Of a stretch of 64,000 nt of DNA, positions 8,888 through 19,347 are shown piece by piece (within the stretch, counting starts at the first letter, position 1; each line of letters begins with the position of its first letter). The notes under the pieces were generated by a model. The model was not told the DNA's origin and ran no database searches. It worked only from the letters and a program-made list of their open reading frames with translations. Both the position numbers and the translations under genes were made by a program. This DNA comes from Aurantimonas manganoxydans SI85-9A1 (GTDB lineage Bacteria; Pseudomonadota; Alphaproteobacteria; Rhizobiales; Rhizobiaceae), in assembly GCF_000153465.1 (NCBI RefSeq), contig NZ_CH672387.1, positions 2,953,903 to 3,017,902 of the forward strand, written 5' to 3'.

Positions 8888-8920
8888 GGGCGGACCGCGC
8901 ATGACGCGGCCCGCCCTTTT
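8888..8920 (+). terminator. Hairpin terminator after the dehydratase gene
   Basis: GGGCGG-A-CCGCG (8888-8899) pairs with CGCGG-C-CCGCCC (8905-8916), a 12-position stem with one mismatch and loop CATGA, followed by TTTT. It lies eight bases after the dehydratase stop, inside the catabolic cluster, so it probably lowers rather than abolishes expression of the downstream dehydrogenases. Confidence 0.7.
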
Positions 8921-8971
8921 CACACCATCGCCGCGCATCGCTACGCGCACCGAGAGGAACGGGACAGAGCC

Positions 8972-9724
8972 ATGACGAAACGCCTGGACGGCAAGACCGC
9001 CGTCTGCACTGCGGCCGGCCAGGGGATTGGCCGCCAGGTGGTCGAGACCTTCCTGAAGGAAGGTGCCACCGTCTATGCGAGCGATCGCGATGCCGAGAAG
9101 CTGGAAGGCCTCGACGCCTTCGGCCCGGTCCATACCGCCGCGCTGGACGTCACCGACAGCGAGGCGGTGAAGGCGTATCTCGCCGGCGTGCCGACCCCGG
9201 ACATCCTGTTCAACTGCGCCGGCTACGTTCATCACGGCACCATCCTCGACTGCGACGATGCGGCCTGGGACTTCTCCTTCGACCTCAATGTCCGCTCGAT
9301 GCACCGGATGATCGCCGGCCTGCTGCCGCGCATGCTGGAGGCGGGCGGCGGCTCGATCGTCAACATCTGCTCGGCCGCCGGCCCGGTCAAAGCCGCCCAG
9401 AACCGCTACGTCTACATGGCGACCAAGGCCGCGGTGGCGGGCCTCACACGCTCGGTCGCGGTCGACTTCGTCGGCAAGGGCATCCGCTGCAACGCTATCT
9501 GCCCCGGCACGATCGAATCCCCCTCGCTGGAAGAGCGGATCGCCGATCTCGGCAAGACCATCGGCGGCACCGACAAGGCCAAGGCGATGTTCATCGAGCG
9601 CCAACCCATGGGCCGCCTCGGCAAGCCGTCGGAGATCGCCATGCTGGCAGTCTATCTCGCCTCGGACGAGAGCGCCTTCACGACAGGAACAATGCAGGTG
9701 ATCGACGGCGGCTGGACGCTCTAG
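8972..9724 (+). CDS. SDR family oxidoreductase
   Basis: Classical short-chain dehydrogenase of 250 residues. The cofactor motif is degenerate (TAAGQGIG in place of TGxxxGIG), followed by SDRDAEKLE with an acidic residue suggesting NAD over NADP, NCAGYVHHG, the catalytic Ser in NICSAAG, and YMATK giving the YxxxK pair. CNAICPGTIESPSL and TGTMQVIDGG close the fold. It resembles the 2-keto-3-deoxy-L-fuconate dehydrogenase / 3-hydroxybutyrate dehydrogenase-like (DHRS6) group, which oxidises the products of sugar-acid dehydratases. That fits its place right after one, but the substrate is inferred. GAGAGGAACGGGACAGAGCC precedes the ATG. Confidence 0.88.
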   Translation: MTKRLDGKTAVCTAAGQGIGRQVVETFLKEGATVYASDRDAEKLEGLDAFGPVHTAALDVTDSEAVKAYLAGVPTPDILFNCAGYVHHGTILDCDDAAWDFSFDLNVRSMHRMIAGLLPRMLEAGGGSIVNICSAAGPVKAAQNRYVYMATKAAVAGLTRSVAVDFVGKGIRCNAICPGTIESPSLEERIADLGKTIGGTDKAKAMFIERQPMGRLGKPSEIAMLAVYLASDESAFTTGTMQVIDGGWTL

Positions 9725-9771
9725 GAGCGCAGCACACGCGACGACACCACGACAACAGGGAAGAGGACACG

Positions 9772-10758
9772 ATGCGGATTCTGGTACTGGGCGCCGCCGG
9801 CATGGTCGGCCGGCAACTGATCGAGGCAATCATCGCCGACGACACGCGCCTCGGCGACAAGGTCACCGAGATTGATGCCTTCGACGTCGTCAAACCGGCC
9901 TTCGACAGCCAGGCCGGCGGCATCACCATCGCGTGCAGCGCCGGCAACATCGCCGACGAGGCGACGGTGCGCGCCCTGGTCGACAAGCGGCCCGACATGA
10001 TCTTCCATCTCGCCGCGATCGTTTCCGGCGAGGCCGAGGCCGAGTTCGAGAAGGGCTACGCCATCAATCTCGACGGCACGCGCTATCTGCTGGAGGCGAT
10101 CCGCCAGCAGGACGGCGTCTACCGGCCGCGCCTCGTCTTCACCTCCTCCATTGCCGTCTTCGGCGCGCCGTTCGAGGACCCGATCACCGACACCTTCCTG
10201 TCGGCCCCGCTGACCAGCTACGGCGCCCAGAAGGCGATCGGCGAACTGCTGCTGTCGGATTACAGCCGCAAGGGCTTCGTCGACGGCGTCGGCATTCGCC
10301 TGCCGACCATCGTCGTGCGCCCAGGCAAGCCGAACAAGGCCGCGTCGGGCTTCTTCTCCGGCATCATCCGCGAGCCGCTGGCCGGCCACGAAGCGATCCT
10401 GCCGGTCGACGACAGCGTGCGCCACTGGGTTGCCAGCCCGGCCGCAGCGGTCGGCTTCCTGCTGCATGCCGCGACGATGGACACCGAGACGCTGGGCGCC
10501 CGCCGCTGCCTGACCATGCCCGGCCTGTCGATCACCATCGGCGAGATGATCGAGGCGCTGCGCGAGGTCGCCGGCAACGAGGCCGTCGCCCTGATCCGCC
10601 GCGTGCCGGACGCCACCATCGAAAAGATAGTCGCCGGCTGGCCGCGTGACTTCGACGCCTCGCGGGCGTCCGACGTCGGCTTCGTCGCCGACAACAATTT
10701 CGCGAACATCATCCGCGCCCATATCGCCGACGAAGCGGCACGCAATGCCGCGGCCTGA
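9772..10758 (+). CDS. denD: DenD-like D-erythronate dehydrogenase
   Basis: Extended SDR of 328 residues matching DenD, which oxidises D-erythronate at C2 to 2-oxo-D-erythronate with NAD. Visible motifs are the N-terminal GAAGMVG (8-13), FHLAAIVSGEAEAEFEKGY, TSSIAVFG and the active-site pair SYGAQK (Y150, K154), then RLPTIVVRPGKPNKAASGF, a stretch I associate with this family. The known partner steps are OtnI, OtnK and OtnC; an OtnI-like gene starts the cluster but neither OtnK nor OtnC is present in the window. The ATG follows the SDR gene by 47 bases with AGGGAAGAGGACACG as ribosome site. Confidence 0.82.
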   Translation: MRILVLGAAGMVGRQLIEAIIADDTRLGDKVTEIDAFDVVKPAFDSQAGGITIACSAGNIADEATVRALVDKRPDMIFHLAAIVSGEAEAEFEKGYAINLDGTRYLLEAIRQQDGVYRPRLVFTSSIAVFGAPFEDPITDTFLSAPLTSYGAQKAIGELLLSDYSRKGFVDGVGIRLPTIVVRPGKPNKAASGFFSGIIREPLAGHEAILPVDDSVRHWVASPAAAVGFLLHAATMDTETLGARRCLTMPGLSITIGEMIEALREVAGNEAVALIRRVPDATIEKIVAGWPRDFDASRASDVGFVADNNFANIIRAHIADEAARNAAA

Positions 10759-10797
10759 CCGCCGCGCAGCGTCCCCGGCATTCGAACAGGAGTTTAC

Positions 10798-11703
10798 ATG
10801 ACAGACCGTCCCAGCATCGGCTTCATCGGCGTCGGCCTGATGGGCCACGGCATGGCCAAGAACATCGTCGAGGCCGGCTACACGCTGACCGTCCTTGCTC
10901 ATCGCAACCGCGAGCCGATCGAGGATCTGAAGTCCCGCGGCGCGAGCGAGGCCGACAGCGTCGCCGACGTCGCGAAGTCCGCCGAGATCGTCTTCCTCTG
11001 CCTGCCCGGCAGCCCGCAGGTGGAAGCCGTCGTCGACGAGATCCTCGCCGCGAACGGCGCTTGCAAGACGATCATCGATTCCTCCACCGCCAATCCGGTC
11101 TCGACGCGGGCGCTGGCCGAGCGCTGCAGCGAGGCCGGCGTGACGCTGATCGACGCGCCGTTGTCGCGCACGCCCAAGGAAGCCTGGGAGGGCACTCTCG
11201 ACACGATGGTCGGCGCCTCCGAGGCTGACTTCGAACGGGTGAAACCGCTGCTGGAGACATGGGCCGGCAAGATCGTGCGGGTCGGAGACACCGGCGCTGG
11301 GCACACGATGAAGCTGCTCAACAACTTCGTCTCGCTCGGCTATGCTTCGCTCTATTCCGAGGCGCTGGCGATCGGGGCCAAGAACGGCATCGACGCCAAG
11401 ACCTTCCACGGCGTCATCAGCGGTGGCCGGATGGATTCGGGCTTCTACCAGACCTTCATGAAATACGTGGTCGACCGCGATCGCGACGCCCATAAGTTCA
11501 CCATCCGCAACGCCCACAAGGACATGCGCTACGTCGTGTCGATGGCCGACCAGAGCGGTATTGCCACTCATGTTTCGGCGTCGGTGAAGAACGGCCTCGC
11601 CACCGCCGAGGCGATCGGCCGGGGCAGCGACTATCTGCCGATGCTGTCCGACATCGTCTTCGAGCTGAACGGCGTTCCGATGCCCGACGGTTCGAAGAGC
11701 TGA
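10798..11703 (+). CDS. NAD(P)-dependent beta-hydroxyacid dehydrogenase (GarR/LtnD type)
   Basis: Member of the 3-hydroxyisobutyrate / tartronate-semialdehyde reductase / L-threonate dehydrogenase family, 301 residues. The N-terminal cofactor motif is GFIGVGLMGHGMAKN; DAPLSRTPKEAWEGTL corresponds to the DAPVSGGxxGA substrate loop but lacks its usual small residues, and GAGHTMKLLNNF carries the catalytic Lys (K172) and Asn (N175). The altered substrate loop suggests a substrate unlike that of GarR; tetronate or a related hydroxy acid is an inference from the neighbours. It follows the DenD-like gene by 39 bases with AACAGGAGTTTAC before the ATG. Confidence 0.85.
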   Translation: MTDRPSIGFIGVGLMGHGMAKNIVEAGYTLTVLAHRNREPIEDLKSRGASEADSVADVAKSAEIVFLCLPGSPQVEAVVDEILAANGACKTIIDSSTANPVSTRALAERCSEAGVTLIDAPLSRTPKEAWEGTLDTMVGASEADFERVKPLLETWAGKIVRVGDTGAGHTMKLLNNFVSLGYASLYSEALAIGAKNGIDAKTFHGVISGGRMDSGFYQTFMKYVVDRDRDAHKFTIRNAHKDMRYVVSMADQSGIATHVSASVKNGLATAEAIGRGSDYLPMLSDIVFELNGVPMPDGSKS

Positions 11704-11826
11704 CGAAACGATCGGGGCAGCACGGCCCCGGCACCTGAACGAGGGAGGCCGGCACTGACGAAACAGGATGCGACGAACGCACCCCATCGCCGTCCTCCCG
11801 CCAGCGGCTCGCGGCCCCGGCCCAGT

Positions 11827-12495
11827 ATGCAGGGCGTCGCCAAGATGGCGGCGCGTGAGCGGGCCTATCACGAGCTGAAGTACCGGATCCTGGAGGGTCG
11901 GCTGCCGCCCGGCACGACGCTTCTGGAGACGGAGGTCGCCAACCTCCTGTCGCTCAGCCGCACGCCGATCCGCGAGGCGCTGATCCGCCTCGAGGAGGAA
12001 GGCCTGGTCGAGGTGAAGCCCCGGCACGGGGTCACCGTGCGCGCCCAGTCCCTCGACGATCTGGCGGAAATCTACGAGGTCTTCTCGGCGCTGGAGGTGC
12101 AGGCCGCGCGCCTTGCCGCCGTGCGGGGGCTCGAGCCGAGCGAGAGCGAACGGCTGAAATCGCTGATGGACCAGATGGAAAAGGCGACGCGCAGCGACGA
12201 CATCGAGCGCTGGTCGCAGTTCGACGACGCCTTCCATTCGGACATCGTCTCGCTGTGCGGCAATTCCCGCCTGCAGGCGACCCTGCGGCAATATTGGGAA
12301 CAGCAGTACCGGGCCCGCATGGCGATCATCCCGCTGCGCATCAAGCCGGTCCAGTCCGACCAGGAACACCGGCAGATCGTCCAGGCGATTCTCGACCGCG
12401 ACAGCGAGGAAGCCGGGCGCCTGCATCAGTTGCACCGCGACCGCACCGACCGGCAGGCGCTGGAACTGCTGCGCCGGCAGGCCGGCAAGCTCTAG
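11827..12495 (+). CDS. GntR-family transcriptional regulator (FCD domain)
   Basis: Probable repressor of the preceding sugar-acid genes, released by a pathway metabolite. The 222 residues hold a winged helix (about 8-75: YHELKYRILEGRLPPGTTL, LSLSRTPIREAL, VEVKPRHGVTV) and a C-terminal all-helical FCD ligand domain (about 85-215) with the metal/ligand histidine pattern FDDAFHSDIV and SDQEHRQIVQAIL. It is the last gene of the cluster; the AATGTATACATT palindrome at the dehydratase promoter is the natural operator. The ATG at 11827 has no good ribosome site. An in-frame CTG at 11755 lies six bases after GGGAGG and would add 24 residues. Confidence 0.87.
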   Translation: MQGVAKMAARERAYHELKYRILEGRLPPGTTLLETEVANLLSLSRTPIREALIRLEEEGLVEVKPRHGVTVRAQSLDDLAEIYEVFSALEVQAARLAAVRGLEPSESERLKSLMDQMEKATRSDDIERWSQFDDAFHSDIVSLCGNSRLQATLRQYWEQQYRARMAIIPLRIKPVQSDQEHRQIVQAILDRDSEEAGRLHQLHRDRTDRQALELLRRQAGKL

Positions 12496-12578
12496 CCCGC
12501 CGGCGCCCGCCCCGCGACGCTTGCGCTCGACGCTGGGGAACCTTCAGCGCCCCGGACCCGGTTTGACGGCCGGAAGGC

Positions 12579-12607
12579 TTGACCTTGCGCGGCCTTGCCG
12601 CTAGTCA
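12579..12607 (+). promoter_or_regulatory. Possible rplU-rpmA promoter
   Basis: TTGACC (12579-12584) and the weak -10-like TAGTCA (12602-12607) are 17 bases apart in the 236-base gap before rplU. The leader downstream has no obvious L21-type RNA structure that I can recognise. The -10 match is poor. Confidence 0.3.
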
Positions 12608-12731
12608 CAAATCGCAATTCTGGGCGTGGCACTGCCGCGCCTGTTTGTTTTCGCCCATTCAGTAACCGACTGACAAGAAGACGGTCCGGGTCCTGCGGGA
12701 CACGAGAACCGATCGAACGAACGGAGCTAAA

Positions 12732-13352
12732 ATGTTCGCAGTCATTAAGACCGGTGGCAAGCAGTACCGCGTTGTCCCCAACGACAAGTTCACCATCGAG
12801 CGTCTCCCGGGCGCCGCCGGTGATCTCGTGACCTTCAACGAGGTCCTGATGGTCGGTTCGACCATCGGTGCGCCGTTCGTTCAGGGCGCTGCCGTCACGG
12901 CCGAGATCGTCGAGCAGACCCGCGGCAAGAAGGTGATCTCCTTCAAGAAGCGTCGCCGCCAGAACTCCAAGCGCACCCGTGGCCACCGTCAGGATCTGAC
13001 GATGATCCGGATCGCCGAGATCCTGACCGACGGCAAGGCCCCGTCGCAGACCGCCGCCGCGCCGAAGCCGGCCAAGGTCGCTGCGCCCAAGCCGTCCGCC
13101 GAGACGACCGACGCCACGCCGGACGTGCCGATGTTCACCGCCCCGACCGGCGGCGAGCAGGACAAGCTGACCAAGATCAAGGGCATCGGCCCGGTCGCCG
13201 AGAAGCAGCTCAACGAGCAGGGCATCACCACCTACGCCCAGATCGCGGCCCTGTCCGACGAGGACGTTGCCCGTATCGACGCGAACATGCCGTTCAGCGC
13301 CGCGCAGATCGAAGACTGGCGCGCCCAGGCCGGCGAACTGGCGAAGCAGTAA
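12732..13352 (+). CDS. rplU: 50S ribosomal protein L21 with C-terminal helix-hairpin-helix extension
   Basis: Large-subunit protein binding 23S rRNA. Residues 1-103 are ordinary L21 ([44 protein letters not shown]). A further 100 residues follow: an Ala/Pro/Lys linker (about 104-140) and a helix-hairpin-helix-like domain (about 145-205) with [20 protein letters not shown]. The total of 206 is about twice the standard bacterial length of about 103; such tails are known in alphaproteobacteria but their role is not established. The ATG follows ACGGAGCTAAA. rpmA starts 48 bases downstream in the same transcript. Confidence 0.97.
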   Translation: MFAVIKTGGKQYRVVPNDKFTIERLPGAAGDLVTFNEVLMVGSTIGAPFVQGAAVTAEIVEQTRGKKVISFKKRRRQNSKRTRGHRQDLTMIRIAEILTDGKAPSQTAAAPKPAKVAAPKPSAETTDATPDVPMFTAPTGGEQDKLTKIKGIGPVAEKQLNEQGITTYAQIAALSDEDVARIDANMPFSAAQIEDWRAQAGELAKQ

Positions 13353-13400
13353 TTCCGGGGCCATATCCCCCGCGAGCCCTGACAGGCAAGGAGACCTACG

Positions 13401-13670
13401 ATGGCACATAAAAAAGCAGGCGGCTCTTCGCGCAACGGTCGCGATTCGGAGTCCAAGCGCCTTGGCGTGAAGAAGTTCGGTGGCGAGTCCGTCATTCCGG
13501 GCAACATCCTGATCCGTCAGCGCGGCACGCGCTGGCATCCGGGTGCCAATGTCGGCATGGGCAAGGACCATACCCTCTTCGCGAAGGCCGAAGGCAACGT
13601 GGCGTTCCAGCACAAGGCGAACGGTCGCACCTACGTGGCCGTCATGCCGAAAGCCGAAGCCGCCGAGTGA
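13401..13670 (+). CDS. rpmA: 50S ribosomal protein L27
   Basis: Large-subunit protein whose N-terminus reaches the peptidyl-transferase centre. The 89 residues begin [20 protein letters not shown] and contain the usual [24 protein letters not shown]-type core and DHTLFA motif; length is normal. There is no N-terminal pre-extension such as Firmicutes cleave. It follows rplU with AAGGAGACCTACG as ribosome site, and a strong terminator hairpin lies 78 bases after its stop. Confidence 0.98.
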   Translation: MAHKKAGGSSRNGRDSESKRLGVKKFGGESVIPGNILIRQRGTRWHPGANVGMGKDHTLFAKAEGNVAFQHKANGRTYVAVMPKAEAAE

Positions 13671-13748
13671 CCGGAGCTTCAGAGCGCCGGCGTTCCACCG
13701 ACCCGGCACTCTGAACCCTCCGAACGATCGGACCTTCAGAGCACGACA

Positions 13749-13776
13749 GGGGAGATGGACCGCCATCTCCCCTTTT
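13749..13776 (+). terminator. Rho-independent terminator of rplU-rpmA
   Basis: GGGGAGATGG (13749-13758) pairs perfectly with CCATCTCCCC (13763-13772) over a four-base loop ACCG, followed by TTTT. Ten base pairs without mismatch plus the T run make this the clearest terminator in the window. It ends 22 bases before the GNAT gene. Confidence 0.9.
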
Positions 13777-13798
13777 CGCGTCTGGAAGGAACGATGCG

Positions 13799-14365
13799 AT
13801 GCTTGAGGACACGACCGCCGAACGGGACGGCGAGACGATCGAGACCCGCAGGCTGCTGTTGCGGCCGCTGACGATGGACGATGCCGGCGCGCTGGCGAAG
13901 CTGATCAACGACCGCGAGATCGCCCGGATGCTGGCCCGCGTGCCGCATCCCTACGGTCTGGCCGACGCCCGCGCCTTCATCAGCGACCACGCACCGGAAA
14001 CGGTCTTCGCGCTCTGCCTGAAGGACGGCGGCGACCTCGTCGGCTGCTGCAGCCTGAAGCCCGAGAGCGTGCCGGGCCGGTTCGACATCGGCTCCTGGGT
14101 CGGCCGCCGTTTCTGGGGCAAGGGTTTTGCCACCGAGGCAGCGCAGGCCGTGATCGATTTCGGATTCGTCGCACTGAAGGCCGACGCCATCGCCGTCGAT
14201 TGCCGCGTCGTCAACGAGGCCTCGCGCAGGGTGATCCGCAAATGCGGCTTCCACTTCACCGGCAGCGGCCTCATCGACACGATCAGTTCCGGGCGCGTGG
14301 CCAGCGAGCATTTCGTCATGGACCGGCGGTGCTGGACGTCGCTCAAGGCATGGGGTCGGGCATGA
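13799..14365 (+). CDS. GNAT family N-acetyltransferase (RimJ/RimL-like)
   Basis: Acetyl-CoA-dependent N-acetyltransferase of 188 residues. ETRRLLLRPLTMDDA at the N-terminus, GCCSLKP on the central strands, GSWVGRRFWGKGFATEAAQA as the acetyl-CoA loop, and VVNEASRRVIRKCGFHFTG near the end are the standard order of the RimJ/RimL subgroup, whose members acetylate ribosomal-protein N-termini or small amines. A GNAT gene at this place, between rpmA and obgE, is common in Rhizobiales, but the target is not known. The stop overlaps the next start as ATGA. Confidence 0.9.
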   Translation: MLEDTTAERDGETIETRRLLLRPLTMDDAGALAKLINDREIARMLARVPHPYGLADARAFISDHAPETVFALCLKDGGDLVGCCSLKPESVPGRFDIGSWVGRRFWGKGFATEAAQAVIDFGFVALKADAIAVDCRVVNEASRRVIRKCGFHFTGSGLIDTISSGRVASEHFVMDRRCWTSLKAWGRA

Positions 14366-14955
14366 GCCGCCGGATGATCGTCGCGCGCAGGATCGGCGGC
14401 GCCCTCACCGGGGCGCTGCTGCTGGCCGGACTTGCGGCCTGCGGCGACGGTCCTGCCGACGTGCCGCCCGCCTCCGTCGCCGACGGCCTGGCGCTGGAGG
14501 AGTTCTTCGCGGGGCCGTCCCATTCGAAGGGGTCGGTCACCACGGCGCTGTTCTTCACGGAGGACTTCACCGCGAACTTTTCCGGCACGCGCCAGGACGG
14601 GCGGCTGCTGCTCGACGAGCAGTTCAGCTTTCCCGACGGCGACCGGCTGCAGCGCTGGGACCTCGGCATGACCAGCCCCGGCCTCTATACCGGCACGGTG
14701 CGGACCGAGGGCGACGACGGCGAATTGTCACCACCGGTGGCCGTTTCCGGCAGGCTGGCGCCGAACGGTGTCGTTCTCGACTATGACGGCTACGCGCCGG
14801 GCGGCGGCGACACGCTGCTGCACTTTCGCCACCGCATGACGCGACAGTCGGACGGAACGGTCGCCAACCATGTCAGCGTGTCGAAATTCGGTATTCCGCT
14901 GGCCACGTCCGATGTGGTCTTCGCCAAGGACAAGGCTGCGCTCGACATCCACTGA
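14362..14955 (+). CDS. DUF3833 family lipoprotein
   Basis: Predicted lipoprotein of 197 residues. The signal peptide starts MSRRMIVARRIGG and ends LLLAGLAAC, giving a lipobox (C28). The rest follows the DUF3833 pattern: LALEEFFAGPSHSKG, an FxGTxQDGRL strand, EQFSFPDGDRLQRW, then HRMTRQSDGTVANHVSVSKFG and a final strand. Members have no known activity; a lipocalin-like beta-barrel is likely. The start at 14362 is fixed by the signal peptide and an ATGA overlap with the GNAT stop, so the two are co-translated. Confidence 0.87.
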   Translation: MSRRMIVARRIGGALTGALLLAGLAACGDGPADVPPASVADGLALEEFFAGPSHSKGSVTTALFFTEDFTANFSGTRQDGRLLLDEQFSFPDGDRLQRWDLGMTSPGLYTGTVRTEGDDGELSPPVAVSGRLAPNGVVLDYDGYAPGGGDTLLHFRHRMTRQSDGTVANHVSVSKFGIPLATSDVVFAKDKAALDIH

Positions 14956-17327
<2,372 letters not shown>

Positions 17328-17402
17328 AACAGACGGCGCGAAGGGACGGCGACAGGCCCTGCCCGTTGCCGCGACGCAGTACAGATTTCGGAGACCACAC
17401 CC

Positions 17403-18683
17403 ATGCGTGACAGCACCGAGACCGGATCGATCGACACGCTGATGGACGCCATCGGCAAGCGGGCCCGCGCAGCGGCGCGCCGCCTCGCACTGGCGCCAAC
17501 GGACACGAAGAACGCAGCGCTTCTGGCGATGGCCGATGCGCTGGTCGCAGCCACCGACACCATCCTCGCCGAGAATGCCGCCGATCTCGACCGCGCGGCA
17601 GAGGCCGGCATGGCCGCCTCCTTCGTCGACCGGCTGACGCTGACGCCCGACCGCATCAACGCAATGGCCGAAGGCCTGCGCGCCATCGCCGCCCTGCCGG
17701 ACCCGGTCGGCGCGACCGTCGCCGCCTGGGACCGGCCGAACGGCCTGGCAATCGAGCGGGTGCGGACGCCGCTCGGCGTCATCGGCGTCATCTATGAGAG
17801 CCGGCCGAACGTGACCGCCGATGCCGGGGCGCTCTGCCTGAAATCCGGCAATGCGGTGATCCTGCGCGGCGGCTCGGATTCGGTCCGATCCTCGGCCGCG
17901 ATCCACGCCACGATGATCGCCGGTCTGACCTTGGCCGGCCTGCCCGAGGACGCGATCCAGATCGTACCGTCCACCGACCGCGCGGCTGTCGGCGCCATGC
18001 TGCGCGGCCTCGACGGCGCGATCGACGTCATCGTGCCGCGCGGCGGCCGTTCGCTGGTTGGCCGCGTGCAGGACGAGGCGCGGGTGCCGGTTTTCGCCCA
18101 CCTCGAAGGGCTCTGCCACGTCTATGTCGACCGGGCAGCCAATCTCGACATGGCGCGGGACATCGTCGTCAATTCCAAGATGCGCCGCACCGGCATCTGT
18201 GGGTCGGCCGAAACCCTGCTGATCGATCGCGCCGTCGCGGACACGCATCTGCTGCCGCTGATGGAGGCGCTGCGCGAGGCCGGCTGCGAGATCCGGGCCA
18301 CCGACGAGGTGCGCCAGCGCTACCCGACCGCCGAACCGGCCAGCGACGCCGACTTCGTCACCGAATATCTCGACGCCATCATCTCCGTCGCGCTGGTCGA
18401 CGGCGTCGCGGGCGCCATCGACCATATCGAGAGCCATTCCTCGCATCACACCGAAGCGATCGTGACCGACGACGCGGCGATGGCGGAGACCTTCTTCGCC
18501 GGCATCGATTCGGCGATCCTCCTCCACAACGCCTCGACCCAGTTCGCCGACGGCGGCGAATTCGGCATGGGCGCGGAGATCGGCATCGCCACCGGCAAGA
18601 TGCATGCGCGCGGCCCGGTCGGAGTCGAGCAGTTGACCAGCTTCAACTATCGCGTCCGCGGCAACGGCCAGACGCGCCCGTGA
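17403..18683 (+). CDS. proA: Gamma-glutamyl phosphate reductase ProA
   Basis: Second step of proline synthesis: NADPH reduction of gamma-glutamyl phosphate to glutamate semialdehyde. The 426 residues belong to the aldehyde dehydrogenase superfamily. Recognisable blocks are [48 protein letters not shown] and the catalytic Cys in [33 protein letters not shown] lies near the C-terminus. It follows proB by 75 bases with GGAGACCACACCC before the ATG, and its stop overlaps the nadD start as GTGA. Confidence 0.97.
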   Translation: MRDSTETGSIDTLMDAIGKRARAAARRLALAPTDTKNAALLAMADALVAATDTILAENAADLDRAAEAGMAASFVDRLTLTPDRINAMAEGLRAIAALPDPVGATVAAWDRPNGLAIERVRTPLGVIGVIYESRPNVTADAGALCLKSGNAVILRGGSDSVRSSAAIHATMIAGLTLAGLPEDAIQIVPSTDRAAVGAMLRGLDGAIDVIVPRGGRSLVGRVQDEARVPVFAHLEGLCHVYVDRAANLDMARDIVVNSKMRRTGICGSAETLLIDRAVADTHLLPLMEALREAGCEIRATDEVRQRYPTAEPASDADFVTEYLDAIISVALVDGVAGAIDHIESHSSHHTEAIVTDDAAMAETFFAGIDSAILLHNASTQFADGGEFGMGAEIGIATGKMHARGPVGVEQLTSFNYRVRGNGQTRP

Positions 18684-19327
18684 GGCTGGGCGATACCGCC
18701 GCCGACGCCCTCAAGGGCGTCGATGCGGCGGCGCTGGCCATGCCACCGGCGCAGCCCGGCATGCGGATCGGCCTGTTCGGCGGCTCGTTCAACCCGCCGC
18801 ATGAAGGCCATCTGCTGGTCGCCGAGACGGCCCGCCGGCGGCTCGGCCTCGACCGGGTCTGGTGGATGGTGACGCCGGGCAATCCGCTGAAGGATCACGG
18901 CAAGCTGCGGCCGATCGGCGAGCGTCTCGCCGCGGTCCGGGCGCTGGCGCCGGGTCGCCATTCGGTGCCCACCGCCTTCGAGGCGCGCCATCGCATCCGC
19001 TATTCGGCCGATACGGTCGCCTTGCTGCGGCGGCGCCATCCGGGCGTGCATTTCGTCTGGATCATGGGCGCCGACAGCCTCGCCAGCTTCCACCGCTGGC
19101 AGGACTGGCGGGAGATCGCGACCAGCCTGCCGATCGCCGTGGTCGACCGGCCCGGCTCGACCCTCTCCGTCCTCTCGGCGATCACGCCGCAGGTGCTGGC
19201 GCGCTTCCGACTGCCGGAGACGGCGGCGAGGGCCCTGCCGCTGCGCCAGCCGCCGGCCTGGGTGTTCCTGCACGGGCCGCGCTCAACCGTCTCATCCACC
19301 TTGCTGCGGCGGCAGAACGGCGACTGA
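18680..19327 (+). CDS. nadD: Nicotinate-nucleotide adenylyltransferase NadD
   Basis: Adenylates nicotinate mononucleotide in NAD synthesis. The 215 residues start at a GTG overlapping the proA stop; the first 26 are a non-conserved extension before [20 protein letters not shown], which holds the nucleotidyltransferase GxFxPxHxGH signature. [28 protein letters not shown] and [11 protein letters not shown] (the ISST-like motif) follow in order. In most Rhizobiales the next genes are rsfS and rlmH; here the following gene is a MATE exporter on the opposite strand, 20 bases away. Confidence 0.94.
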   Translation: MRLGDTAADALKGVDAAALAMPPAQPGMRIGLFGGSFNPPHEGHLLVAETARRRLGLDRVWWMVTPGNPLKDHGKLRPIGERLAAVRALAPGRHSVPTAFEARHRIRYSADTVALLRRRHPGVHFVWIMGADSLASFHRWQDWREIATSLPIAVVDRPGSTLSVLSAITPQVLARFRLPETAARALPLRQPPAWVFLHGPRSTVSSTLLRRQNGD

Positions 19328-19347
19328 GCCGCCCTTGACGCGTCCGG

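Noticed and set aside
9721-12435. A 904-codon open frame on the minus strand across four plus-strand genes
   Set aside because: It crosses several intergenic gaps of real genes and shows only antisense-like composition.
12496-12731. An L21 leader RNA structure before rplU
   Set aside because: No stem arrangement resembling the known autoregulatory leaders could be found by eye.
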